From a bacterium (GTDB lineage: Bacteria > CAIWAD01): a DNA stretch of 64,000 nt. Location: contig JAUIFJ010000020.1 of the NCBI GenBank assembly GCA_030429345.1, positions 1 through 64,000 on the forward strand, written 5' to 3'. Below, piece by piece: positions 43,460-55,200 of this stretch; the first letter of the stretch is position 1; the number at the start of each line of letters is the position of its first letter. A model generated the notes under the pieces. The model searched no databases. It was not told where the DNA came from and saw nothing but the letters and a program-made list of their open reading frames with translations. The position numbers and the translations under genes are program-made.

Positions 43460-44293
43460 GTGTTTAAGCATTGGTTCATAGGAAGTCGAATCTGGCGCGC
43501 CTGTTTGTCGCTGGCTTTTGTGACGTGTAGCGGGGTGGCGAATGTCAGCACACCAGACCGCCCGACCTTGCCGCGCCCCAATGAAGGGCTGATCTATCCT
43601 CGCGAAGCCTTTGCCGATGGCATTCCTGGTTCTGTCGTGCTGGATGCACTGGTGGACGCAAGAGGCAGGGCATCGCAGCTGCGAGTTTTGAACGAGGAGC
43701 CTTCGGATCACGGTTTCGCGGAGCAGGTTCTACTGCAGGTGAGAAAACTTCGATTCAACCGCCATGACTCGGAAGCGAACCGGGACTCGACGGTACGTGT
43801 GACCTGGACCGTCGTGTTTCAACCGGAGCACTTCGACCCCTTCACACGCCTCTATCGCGGAGAACAGCCTCCGAGGATCAGAAATCGTATCAGCAAGCAT
43901 GATTCCGCGCTGAAGGCTTTTACAGAAGCGAATCCCTGCATTCCACCCCGGCTGGAATTCATGGAGGATTGGCATGCCTGGAGCAAACCAGGTCTGGCTG
44001 AAGGGACCCGTTGGAAAGGCCTGATCTATCCCGAGGAAGCGTTCAAGGCAGGAATCGAGGGGCTGGCCCAGGTCGGATTCGTCGTTTGCGCAGATGGTTC
44101 TGTCAGTGACCTTCGAATATTGGGTGAGCGTCCGGAGGGCCATGGCTTCGGCATGGCTGCCGTGAAACATATCGGCGTGCGACGTCACATTCCCGGCCAG
44201 ATAGTGGAAGGGGTTCCAGGCGCGATCCTGATGCAGGAAAACATCCGCTTCCGGATGGAGGACTTCGATCCCGTGACACGGAGGCACAGGTAG
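43460..44293 (+). CDS. Exported protein with two tandem TonB C-terminal-like domains
   Basis: The 277-residue product starts at a GTG at 43460 with AGGAG upstream. A hydrophobic stretch (about 12-27) could be a signal peptide or anchor. Two similar domains follow: 'GLIYPREAFADGIPGSVVLDALVDARGRASQLRVL' (about 48-130) and 'GLIYPEEAFKAGIEGLAQVGFVVCADGSVSDLRIL' (about 190-265). Both have the 'YP..A...GI.G.V.....V...G....L.VL' pattern of TonB C-terminal domains. There is no Pro-rich periplasmic spanner and no exbBD nearby, so a classical energy transducer is doubtful; it may be a stand-alone receptor-interacting or envelope protein. Confidence 0.65.
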   Translation: MFKHWFIGSRIWRACLSLAFVTCSGVANVSTPDRPTLPRPNEGLIYPREAFADGIPGSVVLDALVDARGRASQLRVLNEEPSDHGFAEQVLLQVRKLRFNRHDSEANRDSTVRVTWTVVFQPEHFDPFTRLYRGEQPPRIRNRISKHDSALKAFTEANPCIPPRLEFMEDWHAWSKPGLAEGTRWKGLIYPEEAFKAGIEGLAQVGFVVCADGSVSDLRILGERPEGHGFGMAAVKHIGVRRHIPGQIVEGVPGAILMQENIRFRMEDFDPVTRRHR

Positions 44294-44391
44294 GGGCAGG
44301 GCGCTGAGGGGCCGTGTGTGCCATCCTCAGGAGGGATCGAGCCTGCTTGCCAGACCTCTTTTTCGGGTTGTCGGCAGGGCCGTTGTTCTAC

Positions 44392-44408
44392 CGGGCCTCA
44401 GAGGCCCG
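44392..44408. promoter_or_regulatory. Inverted repeat upstream of oxyR
   Basis: CGGGCCTC-A-GAGGCCCG is a perfect 8-bp inverted repeat ending 22 bases before the oxyR ATG. It has no T-tract, so it may be an operator (LysR-type regulators often autoregulate) or a 5'-UTR hairpin. Confidence 0.4.
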
Positions 44409-44430
44409 TGGTCTGTATATTCCCCTCACT

Positions 44431-45360
44431 ATGCCGATCCACCCATCCCACATCAGCCTCACCGAGCTGAGGTATTTTATCGCCCTGGCTGAGATCGGCC
44501 ATTTCGGGCGCGCGGCGGCGCATTGCAATGTGAGCCAGCCGACCCTGAGCGCCGGGCTGAAGAAGCTCGAGGAGAGCCTGGGAGTCCAGCTCTTCGAGCG
44601 CGGACACCGGCTGCTGGGCATGACGGAGGAGGGCAAGCGCCTGCTGCTCCGCGCGCGCCGCGTGCTGGCCGAAGCCGAGGAGCTGGTCGAGGAGGCGATG
44701 GTCGCCGGCGACCGCATGCGGGGCAGCCTGCGCCTGGGAGCGATTCCGACCATCGCGCCGGACCTCCTGCCCTGGCTGGTGCCCTGGCTGGATCGGGAAG
44801 AAGAGCAGCTGCGGGTCATCTGGCAGGAAGAGCGTACGGCGGATCTGCTGCTCGGCCTGCAGGAATTCCGCCTCGACGCCGCCTTCCTCGCCCTGCCCCT
44901 GGAGGCGGACGGCCTGGAATGCCTGCCTCTCTACGAGGAACAGTTCCGCCTGGTCATGGCCGAAAGCTTCCAGCCGCCCTTCCAGGCGCCGCCGTCGAAA
45001 GAGCAGCTGCAGGGCCAGCCGATCCTGCTGCTGACCGAGGGCCACTGCCTGCGCGACCAAGTGCTTGAACTCTGCGGCAACCAGCCCCGCGAGGGCGAGG
45101 CGGCCGACTACCGCGCCGCCAGCCTGGAAACCCTGATGCAGTTGGTGCGCACCGGCCGCGGCATGACCCTGCTGCCGGCCCTGGCCGCCGAACGCAGCGC
45201 AGGCCTCAAGGAGCTGGCCTTCGACGGCCCGGCCCCGGGGCGGCGCATCGCCCTTTGCTGGCGCTCAACTTCTCCGCGAAGGGCAGCCTTCCGCCGCCTG
45301 GGGGAGCGCCTCCGCGAAGCCCATCCCAAGGTGCCGGGAATGTCCACGCTCTCGGAATAG
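44431..45360 (+). CDS. oxyR: Peroxide-sensing LysR-type regulator OxyR
   Basis: The 309-residue protein has an N-terminal winged helix ('LTELRYFIALAEIGHFGRAA', 'VSQPTLSAGLKKLEESLGVQLFER') and a LysR substrate domain. The redox pair is in 'LLTEGHCLRDQVLELC': Cys 206 and Cys 215, the same nine-residue spacing as the Cys 199/Cys 208 pair of E. coli OxyR. The ATG at 44431 gives the family length. No catalase or peroxiredoxin gene is adjacent, so its targets lie elsewhere. Confidence 0.93.
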   Translation: MPIHPSHISLTELRYFIALAEIGHFGRAAAHCNVSQPTLSAGLKKLEESLGVQLFERGHRLLGMTEEGKRLLLRARRVLAEAEELVEEAMVAGDRMRGSLRLGAIPTIAPDLLPWLVPWLDREEEQLRVIWQEERTADLLLGLQEFRLDAAFLALPLEADGLECLPLYEEQFRLVMAESFQPPFQAPPSKEQLQGQPILLLTEGHCLRDQVLELCGNQPREGEAADYRAASLETLMQLVRTGRGMTLLPALAAERSAGLKELAFDGPAPGRRIALCWRSTSPRRAAFRRLGERLREAHPKVPGMSTLSE

Positions 45361-45998
45361 AAGAGGTCGCACGGAGTGCACGGAGAAGGAAAGAGAAGGC
45401 CCTTCGCTGTCATCCCGCGGCTTGACCGCGGGATCCTTGTCCGCGTCGCAGACAGGACTGGCGTCTTGCATACTCTCCCGGTGTTGCACGTCCACTGGCC
45501 CTCCGGTCTTCGACGCGGAGCAGGATTCCGTGGTCAAGCCACGGAATGACAGCCATGGGAACTCCAATCCGCGTCGCAGACAGGACTGGCGTCTTGCAGG
45601 CTCTCCCGGTGTTGCACGTCCACTGGCCCTCCGGTCTTCGACGCGGAGCAGGATTCCGTGGTCAAGCCACGGAATGACAGCCATGGGAACTCCAATCCGC
45701 GTCGCAGACAGGACTGGCGTGTTGCAGGCTCTCCCGGTGTGGCACGTCCACTGGCCCTCCGGTCTTCGACGCGGAGCAGGATTCCGTGGTCAAGCCACGG
45801 AATGACAACCATGGGAACTCCAATCCTTGTCGCAGACAGGAATGGCGTGTTGCAGGCGCTACCGGTGTTGCACATCCGCTGGCCCTCCGGTCTTCGACGC
45901 GGAGCAGGATTCCGTGGTCAAGCCACGGAATGACAGCCATGGGAACCATTCATTCCTCTGTGATCTCCGTCTTCTCCGTGCCCTCCGTGCGAGCTCTT
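45361..45998. mobile_element. MITE-like repeat element with 28-bp terminal inverted repeats and four tandem 128-bp units
   Basis: The interval between the oxyR stop and the end of purU is filled by one element. Its ends are inverted repeats: 45361-45388 matches the reverse complement of 45971-45998 at 26 of 28 positions (core CTTCTCCGTG...CTCCGTGCGA). Inside are an inverted palindrome (45412-45434) and nearly four copies of a 128-bp unit. No open frame encodes a transposase, and no clear target-site duplication was seen. Many short frames run through it because 128 is not a multiple of three; none looks like a gene. Confidence 0.65.
45442..45946. repeat. Tandem array of about four 128-bp units
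   Basis: Units begin at 45442, 45570, 45698 and 45826 (…GTCGCAGACAGG…) and are nearly identical. Each contains the palindrome ATTCCGTGG-TCAAG-CCACGGAAT (45525-45547, then +128 each time). Preceding it at 45412-45434 is ATCCCGCGG-CTTGA-CCGCGGGAT, a related palindrome with the complementary loop, so in inverted orientation. A fragment of the same palindrome occurs at 96-116. Unit size and the absence of unique spacers exclude CRISPR. Confidence 0.9.
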
Positions 45999-46003
45999 CC
46001 TTC

Positions 46004-46855
46004 TTAGTCAAACACCACCGTCTTGTTGTTCCAGCTGAGCACCTGGTGTTCCAGGTGGTGACGCAGGGCGCGGCTCAGGACGACTTTTTCCAGGTCCTTG
46101 CCTTTGCGGACCAGGTCCCGGGCCGTGTCGCGGTGCGAGATGCGGGTCGTCTCCTGGTCGATGATCGGGCCGGCGTCCAGCTCGTCACTGACGTAGTGGG
46201 CTGTCGCGCCGATCAGCTTGACCCCGCGGGAGTGGGCCTGGTGGTAGGGCCGCGCCCCGGGAAAGGCGGGCAGGAAACTGTGGTGGATGTTGATGATGCG
46301 GTTTTCCCAGGCGGCGACGAAGTCCGGGCTCAAGATCTGCATGTAGCGCGCCAGCACCACCGTGTCGATCCGGTAATCCGAGAGCAGCGCCTGCTGGCGT
46401 TGTTCCAGTTCCGCCTTGCTGCCCTCGGCGGAGGACAGGCAGTGGAAGTTCAGCCCGAAGCGCTCGGCGGTCGGGCGCAGGCTTTCGTGGTTGCTGACAA
46501 CGAGCGGAATCTCGCAGCGCAGTTCGCCGGCCTGCCAGCGGGCGAGAATGTCGTGCAGACAATGGCCCTGCTTCGAGACCAGCAGGGCAACGCGCTGCTT
46601 TTCCTCCAGGCGGAAGCTGCGCCAGGCCATCTCCTTCGGCTCCGCGATCTCCGCTCCGAAGCGCCGGGCCAGGTCCTCGCCGCCTCCTGCCGGGCTTTGC
46701 CAGACCAGGCGCATGAAGAACATGCCCTCGTCGGGATCCACGTGCTCGTCCAGGTCGACCACGTTCCCGCCCTCGCGCTGAATCCAGGAGGTGACCTCCG
46801 CAATCAGTCCCGGCTGGTCCTTGCAGTGGATCAACAGGCCCTGGCCTTTCTTCAT
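46004..46855 (-). CDS. purU: Formyltetrahydrofolate deformylase
   Basis: PurU hydrolyses 10-formyl-THF to THF and formate, balancing the one-carbon pool and feeding formate to purine synthesis. The 283-residue form starts at the ATG at 46855, preceded by AAGGAGAGGAA; an ATG 22 codons upstream lacks such a signal. An N-terminal ACT domain ('LLIHCKDQPGLIAEVTSWI') is followed by the formyl-transfer domain with catalytic Asn/His in 'RIINIHHSFLPAFPGA' and Asp in 'SDELDAGPIIDQE'. Length matches E. coli PurU (about 280). Confidence 0.95.
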   Translation of the reverse strand: MKKGQGLLIHCKDQPGLIAEVTSWIQREGGNVVDLDEHVDPDEGMFFMRLVWQSPAGGGEDLARRFGAEIAEPKEMAWRSFRLEEKQRVALLVSKQGHCLHDILARWQAGELRCEIPLVVSNHESLRPTAERFGLNFHCLSSAEGSKAELEQRQQALLSDYRIDTVVLARYMQILSPDFVAAWENRIINIHHSFLPAFPGARPYHQAHSRGVKLIGATAHYVSDELDAGPIIDQETTRISHRDTARDLVRKGKDLEKVVLSRALRHHLEHQVLSWNNKTVVFD

Positions 46856-46974
46856 TTCCTCTCCTTCCGCGTACAATTCGAGTCCCGGTTCGAACTCGAT
46901 GTGTTTATCCGTTTCTACCATCAGCAGGTGATCGCCGGGAAGGGGGCCACGCCCGGCACTTCCGCTTGCGCAGC

Positions 46975-46988
46975 GCGATCCAGATCAA
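46975..46988 (+). promoter_or_regulatory. Weak FNR-like half-palindrome upstream of PFOR (distal)
   Basis: GCGAT-CCAG-ATCAA has one good half-site (ATCAA) and one poor one. It is listed because it lies in the same gene-free region (46856-47245) as the better site at 47048 and keeps the same 4-base spacer. The rest of this 390-bp region shows no gene. Confidence 0.25.
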
Positions 46989-47047
46989 GAGTATCGGCTT
47001 TTCAAGCCGCCGGCGCCATGTCAGAATTCCATGCGCGGAAGTGCCGA

Positions 47048-47061
47048 TTGAGATGGATCAA
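47048..47061 (+). promoter_or_regulatory. FNR-like palindrome upstream of PFOR
   Basis: TTGAG-ATGG-ATCAA differs from the FNR consensus TTGAT-N4-ATCAA at one base. No good -10 hexamer was found at class II distance, so activation here is less certain than at nuoA, the cytochromes or rnfB. Confidence 0.4.
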
Positions 47062-47245
47062 GTGAGGGGCGCGCATCCGGTGCCACCTTGCGTCGATTTG
47101 ATTGCGGAATGCATGGAAGAACAATAGCGGCAAGACACCACGCCGCATTCCTGCACCAGGGCATTGTACACCACCGCGTCCGGCTTTCCCGGCAAGCATC
47201 ACGGGACTTCGAATTCCGCCGGCGCGTCCAGTTCACGGGGGTCTC

Positions 47246-50811
<3,566 letters not shown>

Positions 50812-50815
<4 letters not shown>

Positions 50816-51813
50816 GCATCGACCTGAGAACCAAATGGCTGGGCCTGGATCTGAAGTCCCCGCTTGTCGTGGCCCCCTCGCCGCTGTGTGACAAACTGGA
50901 CAACCTGAAGCGCATGGAAGACGCCGGCGCATCGGCGATTGTCCTGCACAGCCTCTTCGAGGAGCAGATCAATGCCGAGAACCGTGACCTGGATCGCGCC
51001 CTTACCGGCGGCAGCGACAGTTTCGCAGAGGCCTTGAGCTATTTCCCGGATCCCCTGCAGCTCAGCCTGCCCCGCGACCGCTACATGGATCTGCTGCGAA
51101 AGGCCGCGGAGAGCCTGTCCATTCCCGTGCTGGGAAGCCTGAACGGCGTCAGCAGCGGGGGGTGGATCTCCATCGCACGCGAAATGGAAGAGGCCGGCGC
51201 GGCAGCCCTGGAGCTGAACTCCTACTTCATTCCGACCGACTCCACCGTGCCGCCGGAAGACATCGACAAGCAGTATCTCTACCTGGCGCGGGAAGTACGC
51301 AGCTGTGTGCGCCTGCCCTTCTCGGTCAAGCTGAGTCCCTATTTCAGCAGCTTCGCCAACCTGGCCTCTCGATTGGAGAAGGAAGGGGTCCAGGGCCTGA
51401 CGCTCTTCAACCGCTTCTACCAGCCGGATTTCGACCTGGAGGAGCTGGACATCTCGCCCAGCCTGAACCTGAGTTCGCCGGTGGAACTGCGCCTGCGCCT
51501 GCGCTGGGCCGCCATCCTGCACGGACGCGTGCCCATGCAGCTGGCGCTGACCGGCGGCGTCCACAGCGGCGAGGACGTGGTCAAATGCCTGCTGGCGGGA
51601 GCCACGGTGACACAATGCGCCTCGGCTCTTCTGCAGAACGGCATCGGGCATCTGCAGGAGATCCGCACCCGCTTGCTGCGCTGGATGGAGGAGAAGGAGT
51701 ACGAAAGCGTGAGCCAGATGCGCGGCGCCATGAGCCAGAAGTCGGTGGCCAATCCGAACGCCTTCGAACGCGCCAACTACCTGAAGGTCCTGAGCAGCTA
51801 CAGCCTGGACTAG
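50812..51813 (+). CDS. Dihydroorotate dehydrogenase-like flavoprotein, coupled to PFOR
   Basis: The 333-residue protein belongs to the DHOD TIM-barrel family: 'LGLDLKSPLVVAPSPLCDKL' at the N-terminus, 'FSVKLSPYFSSFANLASRLE' and the phosphate-binding 'LALTGGVHSGEDVVKCLLAGA'. Canonical class 1 active-site Cys/Ser placement was not confirmed, and no pyrimidine genes are nearby. It begins inside the PFOR stop codon (GTGA), so the two are co-translated. 'DHOD-like' proteins recur next to PFOR in other anaerobes, so a role linked to ferredoxin or pyruvate metabolism, rather than UMP synthesis, is more likely. Confidence 0.8.
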
Positions 51814-51842
51814 GTGCATCACGAAGCCATGAGAGCACACAC

Positions 51843-51874
51843 GGGCTCCGGCGCTTGTCGCCGGGGCCCTTTTC
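51843..51874 (+). terminator. Rho-independent terminator after the PFOR operon
   Basis: GGGCTCCGGC (51843-51852) pairs with GCCGGGGCCC (51860-51869) with one T-G wobble, and TTTTC follows. The remaining 348 bases to the next gene (51875-52222) hold no gene or clear regulatory site. Confidence 0.85.
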
Positions 51875-52222
51875 ATTGCCCAGCCATTCTCGTGTCGCCT
51901 GGCGGGTCCCGCCCTGGGAAGGCATCCCTTCCCCTGCTTCAGGATGCACGGATTCAGCTTTGCGCTGTCGGCTTTGTCAGAAGCCGTAGCTGTGTTTCGC
52001 ATTGCAGGACTGGCTGAAGCTTGGGAAGTTGTCCGCCGGGTGATCCCTTGGGCGAACCCGCACACAGCGATTCCATCAGATGGTGCTTCGATCCTGCTCC
52101 CGGCCTTGCCGTTCCGTGATCCATCAAGCTGTGTGTGCCATGCGCCTGCGGATCTCCCTTGCCGGATGGATGACTGTCCCCGCCGGTTGGACGGGGTTGA
52201 ATCAAGAAAGGGAGATCTGCCC

Positions 52223-55200
52223 ATGCGCAGCGCATGCCTGATCGGTCTTGGACTCCTGCTCTCGCAGGGGCTGGCCCGCGCGGACTTCGGAGTCAATGCG
52301 ACGCTGACCGGAATGAGTCACGGGGCGGCCAATGCCGTGGCCCTCAAATCGGACACCTGCCTGCTGGGGGCCGGTTCGACCCTGGTGCTGATCGACATCA
52401 GCTCCTCCTGGCAGCCGGAGGAGATCTCCACTTTCGCCACCGCGGGCCTGATCAACGGCATTGCCGTGCAGGGCGAGACGGTCTACCTGAGCACCGGCAT
52501 CGACGGTCTGCAGATCGTAGACATCGATACGCCGGAAAGCCCCGTGCTTGTCTCACGCATCGACCGCCCGGCCGTCGACGCCGTCGCCATCGGGGATGTG
52601 CTCTACCTGGTCGACAGTGCCGGCCTGCTTGCCTGCTACGACCTGCAGACCCCGGCCTCGCCGCAGCTTCTCGACGAGATCGACCTGGACATGGTGCCGA
52701 CGCGCCTCGAGTACCAGGACCTGCAGGGAGCCCTGCAGGTCTTCGTCAGCGGTTCCACCGGCCTGCAGCTCGTCGATGTTGCGGACCCGGAGAGCCTGGC
52801 CCTGCAGGGCTTCCTGCCGACGGTGTATCTCAACGGACTGGCAGTGAACGGAACCGAGGCCTACCTGGCCAGCTCCGGCGAGGGCCTGCTGCTGGCCGAC
52901 ATCAGTTCCCCCATGTCCCCGGTGCTGGAAGAAGGCAGCTACAACCCGGGAGGCAGCCTGGGCTGTTCGGACGTGCATGTGCAGGGCTGGAGCATTCTGG
53001 TTTCGTGCTACATCAATGGCCTGAAGCTGCTGGGACGCGAGGGCGATGCCTTCTATGAATCGGACTCCTGGGGCGGCGGCATTCCCGTGCAGGGAGTCGG
53101 GGACGATGATCGCTGGGTCGCGGCGGACTACCAGTTCGGCATGCGCGTCTACGAGGATTTCGGCAAGGGCAGCGTCGACGAGTACTACCGAAAGGCCAGT
53201 TCCAGCCGCGGCCTTTTCCTGCAGGGCGAGGACCTGTTTTCCGGCGGCCACCGCGGCGGCGTCCGCCTGCTGGACCTTTCGGAGGACGCGGGGAACCCCA
53301 ACGAGATCGGACGGGCCGAGTACTTCGGACCTGTTTTCGGGCTGGTGGCCGAAGACCGTCAGGTCTACGCCAGCCTCTTCTATTCCGGATTCGTCAGCCT
53401 GGACTTCAGCCTTCCCGGGGATCCGGAGGAGCTGAGCCTTGTGGACACGGAAGGCCAGGCCCAGCAGTTCGACCTGGATGGCGACCGCCTGCTGGTCGGC
53501 GACGGTTTCGGAGGCCTGCAGCTCTACGATGTCAGCAATCCCGCCTCGCCGATGCTGCTGGACAGCCTGCACTTCGCCAGTGATGTATACGATGTCAGTT
53601 CCGAAGGCGACCTGGCGATCTGCGCCGCCACCTCCGATGGCGTGATCGTGCTCGATCGCAGCGATCCCGACGCGCTGAGCGTGCTCGGGCAGTGGGACGA
53701 GACCTTTTTCACCCGCGGCGTGCACCTGTCCGACGGAAGGGCCTACGTGGCCGCCGCCGAGGGGCTGTTCGTAATCGACCTGGAAGACCCGACGCAGCCG
53801 GGGCTGCTGGCCGCCCACGCGCTCCCGAGTGCGCGGGACGTGATCCGCCAGGGCAACATCGCCTACGTGGCCAGCCAGAGCGACGGCTTCTACGCCGTGG
53901 ACATCAGCAACCTGAACAATACCCAGACCGTGGCCAGCTACCAGATGCCCGAAGGCGCCGAGGACCTGGAGGTCGCCGGCGACCGCGTCTACATGGCCGG
54001 CTACCGGGCCGGGGTCTTCGCCCTGCAGGTGGAGATTCCCCAGGAGATCACGCCGGCCCTGCCGGCGACCCTGGATTGCCTGGAGGACGCCAGCGTGGCC
54101 TTCGTGCCGGGCGAGCACATCAACAACCCCGGCGGAGTGCAGGTCACCATCGCGGTCCAGGGCAGCGAGCACATCGCGGCGGAGATGAGCGGGGATTCGC
54201 TGATCGCCACTCCGCAGCCGGACTTCTTCGGCACGGAAAGCCTGACCGTGCTGGTGACCAACGAGAGCACGGAGCAGACGATTCCCGTCGACCTGCCGGT
54301 TGTCGTACAGAACCTGCCCGACGACCCGGTCCTGCAGCTGCCGGAGGCGCTGTCCCTGGACGAGGACACGGTCCTGCCCCTGGATCTGCAGCTCTACGCC
54401 AGCGACGCTGACGGCGACGACCTGCTCTTCGAGCCGGAAGCCGCCAGCCTCGAGCTGCAGCTCTTCGGCAACCAGCTCTTCCTCGTGCCTCCGCCGGACT
54501 GGAACGGCAGCGACTGGCTCTTCCTTTTGGCCAGCGACGATTCCCAGGATCGCGCCACGGTCCAGGACAGCGTGCTGGTCACGGTCCAGCCGGTGGACGA
54601 TCCTCCGCGCGTGATCCAGCCGCTGGACGAGCTGCTGATCCCCGAGGACGGCAGCGACAGCAGCATCGACCTGGCGACGGTCTTCACGGAAGTCGACGGC
54701 CAGGAACTCGGCTTTTCCGTCGATCCGGAAGACCTGCAGCAGCTCAGCGTGGAGATTCTAGGTGGCCAGGTCAGCATCACGCCCGCTGCCGACTGGAACG
54801 GCGAGCAGCTGCTGAGCTTCATCGCCTTCGACGACGAGGGACCGCAGCGGCTGCAGACAGTGGAAGAGCTGCTGGTCAGGGTGACGCCGGTCAACGACGC
54901 TCCCCATGTGATCCAGCCACCGCAGGAACTCCTGCTTCCCGAGGACGGCAGCGACTCGAGCATCGACCTGGACACGGTCTTCGACGACGTGGACGGGGAC
55001 CCCTTGTCCTACAGCGCCAATTCGGAGGACCTGCTTCATCTGCAGGTGGAGTTTGCCGGCTCCCAGCTCACGATCACGCCGCAGGCCGACTGGCACGGCA
55101 GCGAAACGGTGATCCTGAGGGCCGAGGACGGGCAGGATCCCGAGCGCCTGGGTGTCAGCGTCGACCTGCCGGTGACCGTGACGCCGGTCAACGATCCGCC

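Noticed and set aside
45442-45946. CRISPR array
   Set aside because: Units are 128 bp and nearly identical throughout with no unique spacers, and no cas genes are present.
47102-47245. Earlier PFOR start adding 48 residues
   Set aside because: The extra residues are Pro/Arg-rich and match nothing in the family; the ATG at 47246 begins directly with the conserved alpha domain.
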